64,000 nt of DNA, from contig JAEUWP010000394.1 in assembly GCA_018524725.1 (NCBI GenBank), forward strand, positions 1-64,000, written 5' to 3'. The notes under the pieces are model-generated. The model saw nothing but the letters and a program-made list of their open reading frames with translations, had not been told where the DNA came from and searched no databases. This document shows positions 46,990 to 57,829 of this stretch, one piece after another (the first letter of the stretch is position 1; the number at the start of each line of letters is the position of its first letter). This DNA comes from Podaxis mareebaensis. Taxonomy: Eukaryota; Basidiomycota; Agaricomycetes; Agaricales; Agaricaceae. The translations under genes were made by a program, and so were the position numbers.

Positions 46990-48734
46990 TTTTGTTTATA
47001 TTCATTGAACGCTTGGCAAGCGCTAATTCATTCTTATGGGACTGGGCTTCCGGAGAACCAATTTTGCTCACTGGTTCCTATTGCAATAATGTTTTGTTCT
47101 TGACCACTGGGAAAGCATTTTAAATCAACTGCATTCCACCTGGCGATAAGCGATCGCGATGGATCGACGCACGACGGGCGCAATTGTGGACCCACAAGGA
47201 CCCGTTGAAGTCAACGTCAACTGATTGATTATCTCCAACGCCTCATTCCCATGGTTCGCGGAGTTTGAATCAGAAGCACGGTTCCGCTCTGCCGCTGTAA
47301 CCTGTATGCCAGAGGCCTGGACGTGCGCCAATTAGTATTCAAACATGACCAAAAATGTAAAAGGAAATATAGCGATGTGTGAAGAGTTAGCCCCTCACTT
47401 CTGGTTTTGGACGTGATGAGAAGGTATATAAAGACGTAGGGTGGGTAGTTCTCGTTTCCTCGGACCACCCTGTTTCCTGCCTCCACCACCCCGACTCATG
47501 CTCCTCTACCCTTCAGCTCTGCTGCTTTTGTTCTCGCCCTTGTCCCCTTGGCTCTCGCCTTCTCCCTCGGCGACGTTGACCAGGTCATGGCGCGGCCTTG
47601 ACACCATTGAGGACCAGCTCCCGGTTCTGCGCCCTCAAGATCCCCATTGCTGACTAGGTTTCCACAAGGTCAAGATGAGCTTCACAAACTAGGGCGATAA
47701 AAGAAAGAACAAGTCGCCTGCTGGAGATTGATCTTTCGGTGGCACCTACACCCTTGGCCGCCGCAGCAGATCGACCGAGTGCAAAGGTATGCTGTATATC
47801 CTCTTTCTTAGACGTCCCTGACAGTTCTACACCAGCTAGTGCGTGAAATGAACATGGCCAACTTCAGATTCCAAAGTATGGGTGATGCCCTTCTTTCTCG
47901 CTCATAGTTGCGGCTGACCATGTTTTCATAGGCCGGATGAGCTCCTCGAGAACCTAAGGAATGTAGGTCACCCATTTCATAGCCCCCGGCTTTCGTTTAT
48001 CACTGCGGCCCACGTTTAGAGCCGAAAAGCGAAACGCAGGAACAAGAAAAAGCACTGACAACGCTGACAATGATCGAGAAACGCCGAGAAATGCCATAAA
48101 AGTGCATATCCTTCTAGTCCTTTCTCTGAGACCGTGTTTTACTGATCAATGCGACTCGTAACAGTCAGGAAATTCACCCTGGAAGTGCTGTAAGCCCTGC
48201 TCTTCGAGCCTAGACCGCGACACAACACGTCTGCGTGTACAGGCCTTGAGAGACGTTTCGGCATACACTCTCCCAGGAGGATTTCACGTGGAGGAGGGTT
48301 CCTTGTGACTCTGGAGCTGTTCGCGTATACTGCCACCGGTCGGCCCCGTCCCTAACTCGCACCTCTGACATGGCGTTCAAAGTTCTGGGAACGGCCATGA
48401 TATGTTAACCGGGTTGGCTGGCGGGCTTCTCGATGACAATGTGCGGATGGAGGGTACCATGGTGACGTCGCGGGAAAGGTGGAGGGATCCAACGAGATAA
48501 AACAAGGTATAGAGTTTGTCTGTATGATCGAGCACCACGATTCTTTCATTTGTTCCCTAACGAAATGAAAGAGTCGTGATGGTGAATCATATATGCAAAT
48601 CCCTGCCAAATAAAAGGAAATACGGGACGAGATCAGGGTACGAGAGTATTTGACTTTCTTTCCGTTCAAGTGTGGCACTCTCTATCAGGTCAGGAAGATA
48701 GGAAGAGGATATAGAACAAAGGTATGATTTTCTC

Positions 48735-49171
48735 CTAGGTCGGGTTAGATTCGTCCTGTAGCTGAAACATCGTGATTAGGGAACAGGGTTCATGGAAGAC
48801 GGGATAGTATGTGTTCCCTTCACCAGTTGGCATGTACCATACTGACGACTTCAATCTAGAAAATAGACAACGTAACTCTTAGGGCGGAAGCCCTTTCAGT
48901 CAAGGTCATCAGCAACGAAGGCGAATGAAAACAGGGTTTCTTGATTCATTGTTCGTACCTGACCCGTCGCACAAGACAAGAATTGAAGCAGGAGAGCGCA
49001 GGTGAGCTCTGGATACTTCCATTCTTGTCGATCATTAATCCACCCTTCTGTAGGAGGGAATGAGTGCCTGGGAGGTGGAATGGGATACTTTGTAGTTACT
49101 TCTTCATCTTCGACCTTGCCGGCGGTAGCTTTTCCCCAGGAGGGGTTTTTGACGCACCCGCACGGATTTGA
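48735..49171 (-). other. Coding-like exons of an unrecognised minus-strand gene
   Basis: A 71-codon open stretch at 49171-48959 has no Met and ends exactly at a CAG|GTACGA donor-like site. It reads CGCVKNPSWGKATAGKVEDE, then HSFPPTEGWINDRQEWKYPE. A second open stretch, 48853-48735, reads SSVWYMPTGEGNTYYPVFHE and ends FQLQDESNPT stop, preceded by a TTTTCTAG acceptor-like site. Frames of the two do not join directly, and no start exon was found. I do not recognise the protein; it may be a gene remnant. Confidence 0.25.
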
Positions 49172-49512
49172 TCATGTAACTACTTGGGGGTGGACATTTG
49201 CTGTAGGCCGTCTGTTTTGTACTCCCAAGTATAATGCAATTGTACCTGCTCGAGCTTAACTGTCACGAGTAAGAGTGCAAGCTATGATGCATGATGAATA
49301 ACGAACAAAAACCAACACCCCCGGAGTATCATGAATATTACGGTATGTAACCAGATCAGACGCGCCTGTCACTCGGTCACCAAATCTGATGGAACTGAGG
49401 ATTCCACCTGCTCTCATTAACCTTCACTCACATTTGTCCTCCTATCTGACATCGTGATACCCGACCATTTCTTGTATTATACGGCAAACAAGAACGTATA
49501 TGCCCTCGCGCA

Positions 49513-52500
49513 ATGTCAAAAATGGCTAAAGAGAACAAACCTCTTGAAAGAACACGGTACGTCTGTGACATATTTAATTCACGCGTTTGCCGCGTCTATG
49601 GACGTGCGTCGCTAATTCAAGGCGTAATCCTACCAGGACATTGACCGATATAGAGCAGGAACCGGCGGCGAAGAAGAGAAAACTGGGGAACGGAAAGTCA
49701 TTTGCTTCGCAAAGTCTACAGTCGCAGCCTTCGTTCACAGATGTCCTGGAGAGACTGAAGAAGGAGGAAGAAACAAACGCGACAGGTGCGCTTTTTGGGT
49801 TTCTGGAAGATAGACTGGACAATTGATAAAGTGGATGGTTTGTAGAGGCGGAAGGCGGCGCAAAAAGTTGGGCACGTCCCGCATTGGGTAACATCGACCA
49901 GAACCGAGATTCAATAAGTGTGTTGTATCCGTTCTCTGGGTGACACTATGCGCTAAACTTCGGTAGTCTTCCAACAGATTGATGTGGAAGAGGGTGTGGA
50001 CGGCGTTGGTCACTTCGGCATCCGGATGTATGGAGTAACGCAGGTGAGTGCGGGCTTCCCTGTTCGAGTTCATGACGCTGACCCTTCGTCGCCTGCAGGA
50101 GGGTCACAGCGTCATGGCATTAATCACGGATTTCCTGCCGTATTTCTACATCGGACTTCCACGGGGTTTTCAAGATGACGATATGAATGCTTTCAGAGAA
50201 TACCTGAATGTGAGTATGTGTCTCTCTACCGGACATTGGTTCTTGACTTTGTGATAGGGACTCACTGGTGGTCACCCGGTGCGGCACGTCGAGAAAGTTT
50301 CCAAGCGTACATTATGGGGTTATAAGGGAGATGATTGGATACCTTTCCTCAAGTTGACCATTTCCGATCCGAAGAGTCTACCGAAAGTCAGAGATGAGTA
50401 TTCCACCACCCCCTATTTGATATTAGGCCTGACAGTCTTGCTTTCTCTACGTCTCTTTGAGCGTGCAGAATGCCATTTTAGAGACTTATTTCCTGCGGAC
50501 CCCGTACCCACCTTTGAAAGTAACATCGTTTTCACTCTGAGATTCATGATTGACGCGAAGGTACTATTTCTATCTCCACGACTTTGGCTCCGCTAACAGA
50601 CATTAGGTCGTCGGTATGAACTGGATTGAGGTCCCAGCAGGCAAATACAAACTAATCACCGGGCAGCAAAAGCGCTCCCAGTGTCAGATTGAACTGCATA
50701 TGAGGTACCTCTCTTGCGGCTGGAAACGCCCTGGAACTCATAAGCTTTACAGATACGATGCTTTCATTTCGCATGCACCCGAAGGCGCTTGGTCGAAAAT
50801 CGCACCCCTTCGAATTCTTAGCTTCGATATTGAATGTGCCGGTCGAAAGGGTGTCTTCCCAGAGGCTCAGACGGATCCCATTATTCAGATTGCCAACATG
50901 GTGACAAGACATGGTGAGTTGGTCATTTCTACATTGCAAATTGCTCCTGACCTTCTATAAAAGGAGAGGACAAGCCATTCATTCGGAACATCTTCACCCT
51001 CAATTCTTGTGCTCACATTGTCGGCTCACAAGTGCTGTCCTTCGATGATGAAGAATCAATGCTCCAATCCTGGAGAGACTTCATTGATCAGGTTGATCCA
51101 GACGTGGTTATTGGATATAACATTGCGAACTTCGATTTCCCCTACTTGATGGATCGAGCGAAGGCACTGAAAGTCAATAAATTTAACTTCTTGGGTCGGC
51201 TGAAGAGTATGTGCTAACTCCAAGCTTTTTGCCACTGGAACTGACGTGATGTTCTCAGATGTCAAGACGGAAGTCAAGAACACCCACTTCTCTTCGAGGG
51301 CCTATGGTCAGCGGGACTCAAAAGAAACGCCGCTTGACGGTCGACTTCAGATGGACATTTTGCAACTTATGCAGCGCGAGCACAAGCTGCGAAGCTATAC
51401 CCTCAACTCCGTTTGCGCACAGTTCCTGGGGGAGCAGAAGGAAGATGTACATCACTCAGTGATTACGGAGCTACAAAATGGAACACCCGAGTCACGTCGT
51501 CGTCTAGCGGTGTACTGTTTGAAGGTATGAATACGCAGCTTGGTGAGAGTAAGTATCTCATACTTTGATATCCAGGATGCATATCTACCGCAAAGATTGA
51601 TGGATAAGTTGATGTGCTTCGTCAATTACACGGAAATGGCACGTGTGACTGGTGTACCGTTCAATTACCTCCTGTCCCGTGGTCAGAGTATCAAGGTGCT
51701 TTCGCAGCTGTTTAGGAAGGCGAATGAAGAGGGCTATGTTATTCCAGCACTCAAGGGTGAAGGTGAGGAAGAGATAGCTGATATCATAGCATACACTCAA
51801 TCCTTCACCTTTATAGGTTCGGATGAGGCATATGAGGGAGCCACTGTTATCGAGCCGAAGAAAGGTTACTACGATGTGCCGATCGCTACTCTGGATTTCA
51901 GTTCGCTATACCCCTCGATCATGATGGCCCACAACCTTTGTTACACGACGTTGCTTGACAAGGCGACGATCGACAGGCTAGGGCTTGTTAAGGATATCGA
52001 CTATATCCAAACGCCTAACAACGGTGCGTAGTCTTCTCGGAAGTCACCTTTCGCCCACACTGAACCCCCTTAGACTTCTTTGCGACCACCAAGAAGAGAA
52101 AGGGATTGCTGCCAACTATTCTCGAGGATCTCATCTCTGCCAGAAAACGTGCGAAAGCCGACCTCAAGATGGAGAAAGACCCGTTCAAGAAGGCCGTGTT
52201 GGATGGTCGACAGCTGGCTCTGAAAGTAACATCAGATTTTCTCTCTGTAAAAGCCTGGTAATTGACGTGGATGCTTCCTAGATCAGTGCCAATTCCGTGT
52301 ATGGTTTCACCGGAGCAACTGTCGGCAAACTTCCCTGTCTGGCGATCTCATCTAGCGTGACAGCATATGGTCGTCAAATGATCGAGAAGACTAAACAGGT
52401 GTGCCTGCTGCTTACCTCCCTTATTTTTGTCTCACTCGCGAATACGATAGGAAGTGGAAGCTGAGTATTGCATGGCGAACGGCCACTCGCATGACGCACA

Positions 52501-54023
52501 AGTTATCTACGGTGACACAGATTCTGTTATGGTCAAGTTTGGACCAAGTGACCTGGCTAAGGTTATGGCCCTCGGTGCGTGTTCTGTCCGTTATATGCGT
52601 TATCGGTCCTAATAAGAAAGCACTGCACGTAGGAAGCGAAGCTGCGGAGTTTGTCACAGCCAAGTTCATCAAGCCAATCAAGCTCGAGTTCGAGAAGGTC
52701 TATTACCCATACCTACTCATTAGCAAGAAGCGTTACGCCGGCTTGTACTGGACTAAAGTGGAGAAGTGGGATAAGATGGATTCGAAGGGTATTGAGGCAC
52801 GTTTAACTCATGTTATTATAATTAATGAGGACCACTAACAAGAGGATGGTCATAGACCGTGCGCAGAGATAACTGCAGACTTGTGTCGACCGTTATTGAA
52901 ACGAGTCTACATAAGCTCCTGATCGACAGAGATGCCAAAGCTGCTGAGAGGTTGGTTGGTCTTTGCTATGATCTAATGCAGACCATCTTACTTTGAACTC
53001 AGTTATGTTAAACAAGTCATTGGGGATTTGTTACAGAACAAGATTGATATGTCCCAGCTTGTGATTACTAAAGCGCTGGCAAAGACAGGTCAATATAGAA
53101 GCACCTCGTTATATCAAGGTTTCCGAGGGTTGACTATACCTTATTGTAGATTACACCGGCAAGCAAGCACACGTGGAGCTTGCGGAACGGATGAAGCAAC
53201 GCGACGCTGGATCTGCACCTGCACTCGGAGATCGTGTTGCGTACGTTATCATCAAGGGTATCAAAGGTATCTTTCATCCCAACCTCCGACCTTAAACTCG
53301 AAAATCGACTATGGTGCTTTGTAGGTGCGGCGGCATACGAGAAGTCCGAAGATCCCCTCTATGTGTTGGAGAACAACATTCCGATCGATACGAAATATTA
53401 CTTAGAAAATCAGCTCTCGAAACCATTGATGAGGATTTTCGAGCCTATACTAGGAGAGAAGGCTTCCTCGCTGCGTGAGTTCTCCCTTCTAGCTATATAA
53501 GATCAGGGGATGCTGACGATCCCTTTTCAAATAATAGTGGCCGGTGACCACACGAGGTCTATACAGATTGCCACTCCGACTGTTGGGGGTCTTATGAAGT
53601 TCGCTGTAAAGACTGTTACGTGTCTTGGTTGCAAGACAGCATTGAAGGCAAATAATAGTGTTCCTAGTGAGTCGATATTTGCCGCAACCTGAGAGAAATA
53701 TTGATTTGTCATGTTTAGATGGGGCCGTGTGCAATAACTGCCGACCTCGAATTTCAGAGCTGTATCAGAAGCAGGTGGTGACAACTTCAGAGTTGCAAGT
53801 GCGATTTGCACGGCTATGGACACAATGCCAAAGATGCCAGGGTTCATTACATCAGGTACGTTTGATAGTCGTCCGAGTCCCTATCCGGTCTTTGACTGTC
53901 CAAATTCAGGATGTCTTGTGTACAAGCAAGGATTGCCCTATATTCTACATGCGAAAGAAGGCACAGAAGGACGTGGAAGATGCGAATGCCGTATTGGAAC
54001 GTTTTGATGAGGAAGCTTGGTGA
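49513..54023 (+). CDS. POL3: DNA polymerase delta catalytic subunit
   Basis: Replicative family B polymerase. ATG 49513 opens [15 protein letters not shown], followed by a basic NLS-like segment [10 protein letters not shown] and a PIP-like stretch. Domain markers in order: [20 protein letters not shown] (N-terminal), exonuclease [21 protein letters not shown], exo [14 protein letters not shown], exo III around [16 protein letters not shown], polymerase motif [21 protein letters not shown], motif B around [19 protein letters not shown], motif [15 protein letters not shown], and [10 protein letters not shown]. The C-terminus has two cysteine clusters: CLGCKTAL...CNNC (zinc CysA) and CQRCQG...[10 protein letters not shown] ([4Fe-4S] CysB). 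About 15-20 short introns interrupt it. Splicing around 50396-50465 is unclear (see findings). It ends tail to tail with the SET gene. Confidence 0.95.
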
Positions 54024-54184
54024 TTCCCGACTTCAATTTCCTGAATCCGTTGATCTCTTATGCCTGCTTTCTTGTCTGTCACCTTTTTCTTCGTCGTCGA
54101 TAGGATATATAATAGTATTAATTTACTTTAAGCACATACATCGGACGTACATTATGCCAATGTTTTGCCGAGACGGTGGATAGA

Positions 54185-54992
54185 TCAGAGACGGCTCTGG
54201 AATTTGAGGGATGCCTCGCCATCTCTCTCGGATACAAGCTTAAGGATGTAAGAGTTGATGAACCCTCGAGCGGTTAGTTGCGCAGGGGAGAGATACTTCG
54301 CTCCACGGATGCGGCCGAGACATGTCTAGGTGACATTCGATTATCGGAAACCGACGTTAAGGATCTAGACAAGGAATACCTTGGCCTTGCATCCACAAGA
54401 AAAAGGTTGATCCATATCCCATTCGGTACTAGGATAGAAGAATGTCACAACTTGGCCAGGTTCGATACGTTTGAGTGCGCGAAGATGCCATTTAGATGGA
54501 TCGGGGGAGGAAAGGTCGAAAGCAGCGTTTGGATCGCAAGAGTGGTTGGCTGCGATTTGGGATGCATTATTTGTTGCATCTGAAATTTTGAGGTCTGAAG
54601 CATGGACGTACTGTAGACCAAATCGGAATTTAGTTCGACGTGATCGTTCGGGCCAGGGCCGCATTGAACAGAAGTGTAGGCTTTGGGACCGCGCGTCAGA
54701 CGGGAGGGTTCAAGGGGGGCCATGAATTCGCCTGCTTCGAAGCTCTGAAGAGCATCGAGATAGTTGTGTGAGGAGAGACGAGATGGGTCCGGATGATGCA
54801 AACCTTTATTGCACGAAGGCATGAGCTGAACTCGCCGTCGCCAAAGTCGACAACGAAAAGCTTTGGGTATGTAGGGATGTAGTTCTGCCTGGATGGTTTC
54901 GGCATGGCTGGAGATTGGACTTCGGAAACGAAAGAAAAACGGGTGTCGTTTAATTGATTGCACCCGGCTATCCGTGTCGAGGGTTTAACCAT
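54185..54992 (-). CDS. SET-domain protein
   Basis: Four exons on the minus strand from ATG 54992. Exon 1 is MVKPSTRIAGCNQLNDTRFS to SSCLRAIK. After an intron comes SFEAGEFMAPLEPSRLTRGP to HVELNSDLVY. A third exon starts NHSCDPNAAFDLSSPDPSKW, then GQVVTFFYPSTEWDMDQPFS and CGCKAK. The last exon is CLGRIRGAKYLSPAQLTARG, ending KFQSRL at 54185. NHSCDPN is the core SET motif that binds SAM and lines the lysine channel. FFYPSTEW matches the end of the domain, and CGCKA...CLG is a post-SET-like cysteine set. Likely a protein lysine methyltransferase of a small fungal SET group. About 195 residues. Substrate unknown. Confidence 0.8.
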
Positions 54993-55729
54993 TGAAGGAA
55001 CCTATCGGAAAACTACGACAAAGCCTTCCGCATTTTGGATGCCACATGATAGTGATTCCGATTGCGAGGCGTAGGGTATACCAGGGTTATACCCCGGTAT
55101 AACACACGGCTTAGTCCCGGATTGTCAGATGGAGATATAGGCCTAATTAATCTGATAAATGAGTGATCTGCGACGGTGTGGACGCAGTGAAGATCCGCAT
55201 CGTGCAGCCGGAAACGGGGAGTTGTGCGAACTGCATGGTGGCAGATATTATCGCATCAGCTCCTACGAATCGCCGTTCATTCTGGTCGCGCATTCTTGTC
55301 GATTGATTGCATCTTCGTGATGAGCTTCATGGGACTGCGAAGTCTGTATCGTCCGCCGATTCGGTTTGATACCTCTCTCAAGAACAGAAGTGAGCCGGAT
55401 GGTCAACACTTGGCATTCGTCGAGAGTCCCTCCCACTACGACATATCTTCGACTTAGAAGAGTTGTTTCCGATTTCGGAACACCTCATCTCCTATACCGA
55501 CGATGGATAATCGATGGGTCCTCGCGACGTGTCCATTACGACACGCGTCATCAGAGCACGTGTAGGTAAGTACATGATCACATGCACCAGCCTAAACCTT
55601 AACCCCCAAAACTGCACAGTTCCATCACTCGCACACCACAACATACCAATCCGGTAATCAGATTATTCTTAAGGCCGCCCTCAAGACTTCCCAAGACATC
55701 CCCACCGACAACTACCACAGCAGTCAGCA
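54993..55729. other. Divergent intergenic region, SET gene / RPL30
   Basis: It contains a cluster of GGTATA motifs (55074-55103), including an inverted repeat GTTATACC-CC-GGTATAAC at 55086-55103. The last 100 bp, CA- and pyrimidine-rich, form the likely RPL30 promoter and leader. Confidence 0.5.
55086..55103. promoter_or_regulatory. Palindromic GGTATA site
   Basis: Arms GTTATACC and GGTATAAC around CC, next to a further GGTATACC at 55075-55082. This looks like a binding site for a dimeric regulator, 94 bp from the SET gene start and 630 bp from RPL30. Confidence 0.35.
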
Positions 55730-56267
55730 ATGGCCCCCACCAAGAAGTCCAAGGCCGCAAAGAGCACCGAATCCATCTCCGCCAGGCTCGCCCTTGTCGT
55801 CAAGTCGGGCAAGTACAGCCTCGGCTACAAATCTGCTCTCAAGGCGATGAGGAACGGCAAAGGTGTGTATGCTTCGTTCCCTATCTTTTCGGGGGCTGGA
55901 GCGTGAGGCTGAGAAGGTCCCTTGGGCTGACGATTGTTCTTTTTTTTTTTTCCTCTCTTCTCTGCTGGTTCGTGTCTGGTTCTTGGATAATTAGCCAAGC
56001 TTGTCTTGATTGCTGGAAACTGCCCTCCTCTGCGCAAGTCTGAGCTTGAGTACTATGCTATGCTCTCCAAGACTACTGTTCACCACTTTGCCGGCACCAA
56101 TGTTGCTCTTGGTACTGCTGCTGGAAAGCTCTTCCGCGTCGGGTGCGTGTCATTAACTTGGTCATGAATATCCTAGTGTTCACGATGTTTTTTTGCTCAG
56201 TGTCATGACTGTCATTGACCCTGGAGACTCTGATCTCCTCAACTTCGCCGAGGGCAACACTGCTTAA
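55730..56267 (+). CDS. RPL30: 60S ribosomal protein eL30
   Basis: Three exons, 55730-55862, 55995-56142, 56201-56267, give 115 residues, the usual length. It reads [80 protein letters not shown] and [10 protein letters not shown] at the C-terminus, the complete eL30 sequence pattern. A component of the large ribosomal subunit. Intron 1 is 132 nt and contains a T-tract, longer than most introns here. The start context TCAGCAATGG is good. Confidence 0.95.
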
Positions 56268-56442
56268 ACGCACCAAAAATCGTTGATGGCTCGGTCCATT
56301 TATCATATGCACATGTTCTACCTTTCGTACGCCCGTCCATGTGTATTACCATCAATATGACTCCATGCCACGTCCACCTCTGGGGTACTTTGATGATTGA
56401 GGGGAGCATTATAAGATACAAGCATTTATTAATACATCATTG

Positions 56443-57565
56443 TCAGTGGAGGAAGATCTCTTTCAGAAGGCGGATGGTGTCCTGGGGACTGGTTACGGAG
56501 TGCCCGATCGTACGGGGATCAGCGAAGATCTCGTAGTCATTCCCTCCCTAGATCATAAGGGTCAGATACGACCTTGAAGACGACATTTGACTGACCGGAT
56601 TGGTTTTGTCGCCAAAGAAATGGATCTCGTCGAACCCTTCATCTTGGACTCTTTCGAGCGCGTATCTCTTGTCCCAGCCGTTGGGGAAGATGTCGAAGGA
56701 GATTTGGCCACCGATAGCGAATGTCAAGCCGTAGTCGGAGAACTTTTCCCCGAGAACCTGAACGAACTTTGCGCGGTAGCCGTTTTGCTGTGGTCATCAG
56801 TAAGGAGCTGGATTGCAGATAGGAGGTCATTGTTCGTGCCTTGTCTATGCGCTCGAATTCATGGCGCTCTTCGATTCTATACGACCGCGTTAGTTATTAC
56901 GCCTCGTTATGAGCCAGACGACTGACGTAGCATTACGACCAATTGGGCTGACATTGACCATTCCTCGACGGAACTCGACAAACGTTCCACTAGAAGAGGT
57001 TGATAATTCAGCATTGTGACATAATTTCTGGTGAAAGAATACTTGCCGTTTGATTGGAATGTCCAAGTCGGCGATGTAGTGAAGGATGAAGTTGACAAGG
57101 GTCTTGTAACGATCCTCACCAACATAACTGATGAACGACTGAGAAGGGAGTGGTTGTCCGAGTTTAAATGCCGTGAGCCCGTTCTCAGCAAATGCATAGT
57201 CAAAGTCATGGATTGCTGTCACAAAGAGGTAAAAGAACGATGACCAGTCAGACTTCGGTCGTGAATGCGAGGGAAGGCAGCTAAGATTCACCGCTGTTCC
57301 CGAGCGCCTCGAGTTGCTCGGCAATTTTGACAAGATCGGAGCCGCCGACAAAACCAACGACAACTTGTTTGCGCAATTCACTGAGGGTATCCATCATCTC
57401 TTTCGACACTGCCTGTGCCACGCGAAACAGGAATTGACGATTAGCTTCAGGGGTAAAAACCCACTATTGGAAAGGAAGATATACCTGACGCGCAAGTGTA
57501 AGCGTGCCATCGACGTCAAAGAGGCAGAGAACGTTGCGCGGTCTGTCTTTAAAGCTCTTGGACAT
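56443..57565 (-). CDS. SEC53: Phosphomannomutase (Sec53/PMM)
   Basis: Converts mannose-6-phosphate to mannose-1-phosphate for GDP-mannose and glycosylation, in the cytosol. From ATG 57565: [23 protein letters not shown], where DVDGT is the HAD nucleophile motif. Then [55 protein letters not shown] (substrate-binding Arg segment of PMM), [16 protein letters not shown] in a shifted reading, [10 protein letters not shown], and [20 protein letters not shown], ending at 56443. Several short introns. The length of about 250 residues fits the family. It shares a 264-bp divergent promoter with the VMS1 gene. Confidence 0.9.
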
Positions 57566-57829
57566 TGTTGTAGACAGTGAAAGAGAATGAGGAAGGGACT
57601 ATGGAAACGCGCAGTCAATCAATATCGTGGCTTCATTAGATGCTCTGTATTTGATTGAGGCCTTTTTTGGTGAACACGGAGATCGCCGAACGGGTATGTG
57701 ATCGAGTCAGGATTGTTCAGCCCGAATGACTTCAGACTTGCTCTGACTGGATCTGCCCAGGTTATATACCGCGCTTTATTGCGCTGGACCAACAAGGATA
57801 CAACGAAGAACACAGAGGAGACAAGAGGC
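57566..57829. promoter_or_regulatory. Bidirectional promoter SEC53 / VMS1
   Basis: 264 bp between divergent ATGs. A TATATAC box at about 57763 is placed to serve the plus-strand gene, 65 bp before its ATG. Confidence 0.5.

Larger units (their letters stand above)
46527..49512. other. 3-kb region without an established gene
   Basis: A TATATAAA box at about 47425 precedes a short frame with a hydrophobic leader (47,494 on: LLYPSALLLLFSPLSPWL) that soon stops; possibly a truncated secreted protein. A hairpin lies at 46937-46989. Coding-like minus-strand exons lie at 48735-49171 (separate entry). The rest shows nothing I recognise. Confidence 0.45.

Noticed and set aside
47441..47653. 70-residue frame after a TATA box, leader-like LLYPSALLLLFSPLSPWL
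   Set aside because: Stops soon after the hydrophobic part and no downstream exon could be joined; at most a truncated secreted protein, not annotated as a gene.
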